The notes beneath the pieces were generated by a model, which did no database searches, had not been told where the DNA came from, and worked only from the letters and a program-made list of their open reading frames with translations. Shown piece by piece: positions 5,658 to 9,171 of a stretch of 9,171 nucleotides of DNA. The translations under genes and the position numbers were made by a program. Source of the DNA: Rhizobium sp. Q54 (GTDB lineage Bacteria > Bacteroidota > Bacteroidia > Flavobacteriales > Flavobacteriaceae); the NCBI GenBank assembly GCA_943324395.2, contig CALPLL020000064.1, positions 1-9,171 on the forward strand, in the 5' to 3' direction. The first letter of the stretch is position 1. Each line of letters begins with the position of its first letter.

Positions 5658-7241
5658 TTAATTAATTAGTGGTAATTTTATTATAAATGTACTTCCTTTT
5701 CCTTTTTCACTTTCTACATAAACTTCACCTTCATGATTTTCTACAATTTTCTTAACATACGCCAGTCCTAATCCGTGGCCTTTAACATTGTGTAAATCTC
5801 CAGTGTGTTCTCTGTAGAACTTTTCAAATATTCTCTTTTGAGCTACTTTACTCATTCCAGCACCTTGGTCTTTTATTTTAACTATAATGAAATCTTTTAC
5901 GTTTTCAGTATAAATATCTATCAAAGGTGTTTCTGGCGAATATTTAATTGCATTGTCCAAAATATTTACAATTACATTTGTAAAATGAACGTCATTCAAT
6001 AAAACTGATGTTCTAGTCGCATCAAAATGAGTTGTTATAGTACCTTGACGGTCTTCAATTATCAAATTGATATGTTCAACTGCTTCATCAATAATGTCGT
6101 GTAAATTGTTATTTTCCTTGTTGATTTCTAATTCTCTTTTTTCTAATTTAGAAATTCGTAAAACATTTTCAACTTGCGCGTGCATCCTCTTATTTTCATC
6201 CCTTATCATTTGTAAATAGCGCTGAACTTTATCCTTATCGTCAATTATCTTAGGATTTTTAATCGCATCTAAAGCCAAATTTATAGTCGCAATTGGTGTT
6301 TTAAATTCATGCGTCATATTATTAATGAAATCTGTTTTAATTTCAGAAATCTGTCTTTGACGAATTAATTGATTCAAAGCACTGGAGTAAGCAATAATGA
6401 TAATCAATGTAAAAATTATTGACAATACTGTTATTCCTAACAATTCCGAAAATAAAAATGTCTTTTTATGCGGAAAGCCAACCAATAATTGATAAGAACT
6501 TGTGCCTTCATTGTCTGTAAAAACGGGAATTGAATACGTATTGTGTTTGTCGTAATTAAATTTTTCAGATTTAATTTTGGTGGCTAAACCATTACTGTAA
6601 ATTCCATATTCAAAAGGCGTTTTTATGCCGAACTCATCCAACTCATTCAACAATAATTTTTGAAGAATTTCATTAGAAACTCTTTCTTGAATTGGCATTG
6701 TTGAAGCAATATCTTTAAAGAAAATCTCAAACTGTGCGTTATCTAATATATCTAAACTTCCTGATTTTTGAATTTTAGAATCCGGAATTATACTATTTTG
6801 AACGGACGAATTATCAATTTTATTATCATTATATATTTCAGTAGTTCTTTTCGAAGAAAAACTCTTTAATTTAACACTATCAACTTTTTTATTAAAAAGA
6901 GATGATGATAATGAATAATCTTCGGCTATGATACTGTTCGAATATATTATAGTTTCATTAGTTTGTGTGTTTTTTTGAACATAATAAAACTCTAATAAAT
7001 CTTTTTTTTGAGGCACTTTTCCGGTACTGTCCTTGAAACGATTGTATTTATCATAGAAACTATATGCTTCTCTTTTTTGTAATTTATTAGAAACATTTAC
7101 GATCGCTTGCTGAACGTGAAAACGAAATTGCTCATCATTATTCTGAAATGAAGAATTAAACCAATAAACTTGTACTAATATTATCCCAATTAGAGACAAA
7201 CTCATTAATACAATCAGTAAACGGAAAAATAATTTATTCAT
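5658..7241 (-). CDS. rprX: Membrane sensor histidine kinase (RprX-like)
   Basis: A 527-aa inner-membrane sensor kinase, numbered from the ATG at 7241. A TTG directly before it at 7244 would add one residue, but the ATG is preferred. The first membrane helix is about residues 7-28 and the second about 264-288. Between them lies a periplasmic region of some 235 residues. Part of it (about 100-165) is rich in Ser, Asn, Lys and Asp, and I recognise no named sensor fold. The cytoplasmic part has a HisKA dimerisation domain with phosphoacceptor His311 in NNMTHEFKTP, then a HATPase_c domain with N-box Asn430 (NILDNAIKYS), G1 DQGAGM (458-463), F-box RIFEKFYR and G2 GHGLGL (488-493). All kinase motifs look intact. 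There is no HAMP domain between the second helix and HisKA. It resembles Bacteroides RprX in architecture and in its pairing with the adjacent RprY-like regulator. The stimulus is unknown. Confidence 0.9.
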   Translation of the reverse strand: MNKLFFRLLIVLMSLSLIGIILVQVYWFNSSFQNNDEQFRFHVQQAIVNVSNKLQKREAYSFYDKYNRFKDSTGKVPQKKDLLEFYYVQKNTQTNETIIYSNSIIAEDYSLSSSLFNKKVDSVKLKSFSSKRTTEIYNDNKIDNSSVQNSIIPDSKIQKSGSLDILDNAQFEIFFKDIASTMPIQERVSNEILQKLLLNELDEFGIKTPFEYGIYSNGLATKIKSEKFNYDKHNTYSIPVFTDNEGTSSYQLLVGFPHKKTFLFSELLGITVLSIIFTLIIIIAYSSALNQLIRQRQISEIKTDFINNMTHEFKTPIATINLALDAIKNPKIIDDKDKVQRYLQMIRDENKRMHAQVENVLRISKLEKRELEINKENNNLHDIIDEAVEHINLIIEDRQGTITTHFDATRTSVLLNDVHFTNVIVNILDNAIKYSPETPLIDIYTENVKDFIIVKIKDQGAGMSKVAQKRIFEKFYREHTGDLHNVKGHGLGLAYVKKIVENHEGEVYVESEKGKGSTFIIKLPLIN

Positions 7242-7280
7242 CAATCAAATTTAATATTTTAACATTTATTCTATTAATAT

Positions 7281-7297
7281 ATTAACCAAACATTAAC
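7281..7297 (-). promoter_or_regulatory. GTTAAT direct repeats ahead of the kinase operon (candidate operator)
   Basis: On the minus strand this reads GTTAAT-GTTTG-GTTAAT, two identical 6-mers whose starts are 11 bp apart, about one helical turn. A perfect 12-bp AT palindrome, TTAATATATTAA (7274-7285), overlaps it. OmpR-family regulators typically bind pairs of short direct repeats with 10-11 bp periodicity, and the operon just downstream encodes one. The 70-nt gap between coaE and the kinase is strongly AT-rich, so short repeats of this kind can occur by chance. I give it as a candidate only. Confidence 0.25.
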
Positions 7298-7311
7298 AAT
7301 TAATACTTTTT

Positions 7312-7896
7312 TTAATAATTTAATAATATTTTAATAGTATTTTCTGTTTGGGTACACGCTTTTTTAATATCTTGATTATCAATAATGTAATCACTCTTGT
7401 TTTTTCGCATTTCATCCGTCCACTGGTTGTTAATTCTAGACATCACCTCTTCATAAGTTAGATGATCTCTTTCAATAACTCTTTGGATTCTCATTTCTTG
7501 AGGTGCAGAAATGGAAATTATCGCGTCACAATCTTTATAACTACCACTTTCAAATAAAATTGCAGCTTCTTTTATTACAAGTGGCGAATTTTTATTTGCG
7601 TTAAGCCACTTTTTAAAATCAATTTTTACAGCGGGATGTATTATTTGATTGAGTAACTTTAATTGGTCTGGGTTATTAAAAACAAGTTTTGATAGTTTGT
7701 TTTTATCAAGCATTTCATTAGAAAAAATGGTATTTCCAAAAACTAACTTTAAAGAATCTATGGTTTTTGGTAAATAAAGAATTTTTTTAGCTTGTTCATC
7801 AGAATTGTAAACTGGAATCCCTAACGATATTAAATGATTAGCAATCGTTGTTTTACCACTTCCTATTCCGCCAGTTAATCCAACTATTTTTGTCAT
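7312..7896 (-). CDS. coaE: Dephospho-CoA kinase
   Basis: A 194-aa cytoplasmic P-loop kinase that phosphorylates the 3'-OH of the dephospho-CoA ribose with ATP, the last step of coenzyme A synthesis. The Walker A motif is GGIGSGKT (9-16). Asp33 in YNSDEQAKK is the conserved catalytic acid of the family. His87-Pro88 in NQIIHPAV lies in the CoA-binding domain. VIKEAAILFESG (107-118) is the conserved segment usually seen as V-x-P-L-L-F-E; here Pro-Leu is replaced by Ala-Ala-Ile, as I recall is common in Bacteroidota. RIQRVIERD (136-144) is the lid arginine region, RINNQ (154-158) follows, and SDYIIDN (168-174) closes the domain. Length is normal. The start codon overlaps the stop of the upstream glycosyltransferase gene in an ATGA arrangement (7893-7896), which implies translational coupling. 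No hairpin terminator follows, so read-through into the kinase operon is possible. Confidence 0.96.
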   Translation of the reverse strand: MTKIVGLTGGIGSGKTTIANHLISLGIPVYNSDEQAKKILYLPKTIDSLKLVFGNTIFSNEMLDKNKLSKLVFNNPDQLKLLNQIIHPAVKIDFKKWLNANKNSPLVIKEAAILFESGSYKDCDAIISISAPQEMRIQRVIERDHLTYEEVMSRINNQWTDEMRKNKSDYIIDNQDIKKACTQTENTIKILLNY

Positions 7897-8891
7897 TTCT
7901 TAAAGAATAATTCAGGAAAAGCTTCTTCTGGTTTTTGTTTTAAAACTAAAATTTTAAAGAACGATTCTATAAAACCAAATCCGTATCCTGAAAACTGTTT
8001 CCAAGCGGCTTTTATTGATAAATAGCCAACAATAAAGTTTCTGGATTTATAAGTTGAAACTAAAAACAAAATGAAAAAGTAAATAAAATATAATTTAAGA
8101 AGAAAATCCTGGGCAAATACTAATAAGAAAATTGAAAAATAAAATCCTACAATAAAAAGAGACGGTAAAAAATAAGTGATCTTATTGTATTCTGGATACC
8201 AGCTATTTAAAATTGGTCTGGCTTTACCAAATTTATTCACTTGAAGGTAAAATTTATCCCAATCAATTCTTCTTTTGTGATAAACGAAAGCATCAGAAAA
8301 TAATTTAGTTTCAAAACCTAATTTCCATAATCTAATTGACAAATCAGGATCTTCACCCGGGTGAATAGCACCAAAACCACCTGAAATTTCATAAGCTTTT
8401 TTAGACAATCCCATATTAAAACTTCGAGGCTGAAAGCGATCTATTCTTTCTGAACCACCACGAATTCCACCCGTTGTTAGAAACGAAGTCATTGTAAAAT
8501 CAATAGCTTTTTGAATGTTTGAAAAACTAGCCATAGCCCGGTCAGGACCGCCAAAGCAATCAACATATTCTTGTTTCAACTGCTTTGAAACTTCCGATAA
8601 ATAGCTTTTAGGGATAATACAGTCGGAATCAAAAATCAAAAAATAATCCCCTTTTGCCTTTTTCATTCCATAGTTTCTAGAATCACCAGGTCCGGTATTT
8701 TCTTTAATATAATAGGATATATTTAATTTGCTTTTAAATGAATCTATCACATTTTCGCAAGTCAAATTAGAGCCATCTTCAATAATAACCAACTCAAAAT
8801 CTTGTTTATAGTCAGTTTGAACTAAACTATCTAGAAGTTCTTTTATCTCATCTGGACGATTGAAAACCGGAATTATTATTGAAAAATACAT
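7893..8891 (-). CDS. Family 2 glycosyltransferase with C-terminal membrane segments
   Basis: A 332-aa inverting GT-A fold glycosyltransferase, presumably anchored in the inner membrane with its catalytic domain in the cytoplasm. The N-terminal FSIIIPVFNRPDE (3-15) is the classic GT2 opening. Asp39 in IEDGS contacts the nucleotide, and Asp88-Ser-Asp90 in FDSD is the metal-binding DxD. FNMGLSKKAYEISGGF (158-173) shapes the acceptor site. PGEDPDLSIRLWKLG (178-192) contains the ED motif with the likely catalytic base Asp181. Two hydrophobic stretches at about 238-260 and 263-280 are probable membrane helices, followed by a basic, aromatic tail (AAWKQFSGYGFGF, 295-307). Donor and acceptor cannot be told; cell-envelope polysaccharide or lipid glycosylation is likely by family. 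It starts 33 nt after the fabV stop, overlaps coaE by 4 nt, and has no other sugar-metabolism genes beside it in the window. Confidence 0.9.
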   Translation of the reverse strand: MYFSIIIPVFNRPDEIKELLDSLVQTDYKQDFELVIIEDGSNLTCENVIDSFKSKLNISYYIKENTGPGDSRNYGMKKAKGDYFLIFDSDCIIPKSYLSEVSKQLKQEYVDCFGGPDRAMASFSNIQKAIDFTMTSFLTTGGIRGGSERIDRFQPRSFNMGLSKKAYEISGGFGAIHPGEDPDLSIRLWKLGFETKLFSDAFVYHKRRIDWDKFYLQVNKFGKARPILNSWYPEYNKITYFLPSLFIVGFYFSIFLLVFAQDFLLKLYFIYFFILFLVSTYKSRNFIVGYLSIKAAWKQFSGYGFGFIESFFKILVLKQKPEEAFPELFFKK

Positions 8892-8924
8892 TTCTAATTT
8901 ATGGAATATAACTATAATTTCTTT

Positions 8925-9171
8925 TTATGAGATACTTGAAATATTTACCATTTCATTGGCATCAGCTTGATAATCTACTCCATCGAATCCGAAACCAAAT
9001 AAATTATGAAAATCACTTGTATAACCTTTTAAATCTCCAATATTTGGTAAAGATTCTGTTGTTGCTTCTTTCCACAACTTAGCCACTTTTTCTTGAACAT
9101 CATCTCTCATTTCCCAATCATCAATTCTAATTCTGCCTTTATCATCTGTTGGAATTTCAGAACCTGAATAC
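8925..9171 (-). CDS. fabV: Trans-2-enoyl-CoA/ACP reductase FabV, C-terminal end (partial)
   Basis: The frame runs in from the right edge with no start in the window; 81 residues and the TAA at 8925-8927 are visible. An in-frame ATG at 9110 is an internal methionine, because coding sequence continues before it (DDKGRIRIDDWE). The visible segments match the FabV/TER C-terminus: GRIRIDDWEMRDDVQ, then VAKLWKEATTESLP, then FGFGFDGVDYQADANEMV. FabV reduces trans-2-enoyl thioesters with NAD(P)H, completing the fatty-acid elongation cycle as a triclosan-tolerant alternative to FabI. The active-site Tyr-x8-Lys motif and the nucleotide-binding loop lie outside the window and were not checked. The family is about 400 aa, so roughly four fifths of the gene is missing. 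The glycosyltransferase gene follows after 33 nt with no terminator hairpin, so co-transcription is plausible. Confidence 0.92.
   Translation of the reverse strand, partial: YSGSEIPTDDKGRIRIDDWEMRDDVQEKVAKLWKEATTESLPNIGDLKGYTSDFHNLFGFGFDGVDYQADANEMVNISSIS

Noticed and set aside
5805..6002. Plus-strand open frame opposite the histidine-kinase ATPase domain
   Set aside because: It is a shadow of the conserved HATPase_c coding region; the translation is Phe/Tyr/Asn-rich with no motif.
7246..7253. TAAATTTG on the minus strand as a Bacteroidota -7 box (TAnnTTTG) for the kinase operon
   Set aside because: It would place the transcript start at or inside the ATG at 7241, and no TTG -33 element lies at the proper spacing upstream.
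8925..9110. Separate 61-residue small protein starting at the ATG at 9110
   Set aside because: The same frame stays open to the window edge, and the upstream residues continue the FabV C-terminal sequence, so this ATG is internal.

Overview
The window looks like chromosomal, mostly housekeeping DNA from a member of the Bacteroidota, most probably a Flavobacterium-like species of the Flavobacteriaceae. The evidence is the AT-rich composition, the general absence of Shine-Dalgarno sequences before starts, an RprX/RprY-type two-component pair, the FabV C-terminus, and protein sequences that read like flavobacterial orthologues. I see no phage, plasmid, transposase, tRNA, rRNA or CRISPR sequence. 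I did not find a convincing new multi-gene system. The more unusual items are a palindromic intergenic repeat, a nuclease fusion gene without an ATG start, and a few motif-level oddities.

Plus-strand half (1-4925): a tightly packed series of genes. It begins with the last 63 codons of a Gfo/Idh/MocA-type oxidoreductase. After 3 nt comes an NAD-dependent 3-hydroxyacyl-CoA (3-hydroxybutyryl-CoA) dehydrogenase, and 11 nt later a YggS/PLPBP-type PLP-binding protein. The next gene fuses a DnaQ-like 3'-5' exonuclease to a UvrC/Cho-type GIY-YIG nuclease; its start lies in or just after the end of the yggS-like gene. A 98-nt gap follows, filled by a relatively GC-rich element with an imperfect hairpin. 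Then come miaA (tRNA A37 dimethylallyltransferase) and, 1 nt later, an acyl-ACP thioesterase. A strong 11-bp hairpin with A/T tracts ends the series and also serves the converging minus-strand operon.

Minus-strand half (9171-4931, read right to left): the C-terminus of fabV (trans-2-enoyl-CoA/ACP reductase), a family 2 glycosyltransferase with C-terminal membrane segments, coaE (dephospho-CoA kinase, ATGA overlap with the glycosyltransferase), a 70-nt AT-rich gap, then a membrane histidine kinase and its OmpR-type response regulator, 7 nt apart. The gap before the kinase carries GTTAAT direct repeats with an 11-bp period, which could be a binding site for the regulator.

Functionally, several genes touch acyl-CoA/acyl-ACP metabolism: the hydroxyacyl-CoA dehydrogenase, the thioesterase, CoaE and FabV. 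They lie in different transcription units, so I treat this as loose clustering rather than one pathway. The longest stretch without a gene is 98 nt, so no region over 300 nt is uncovered.
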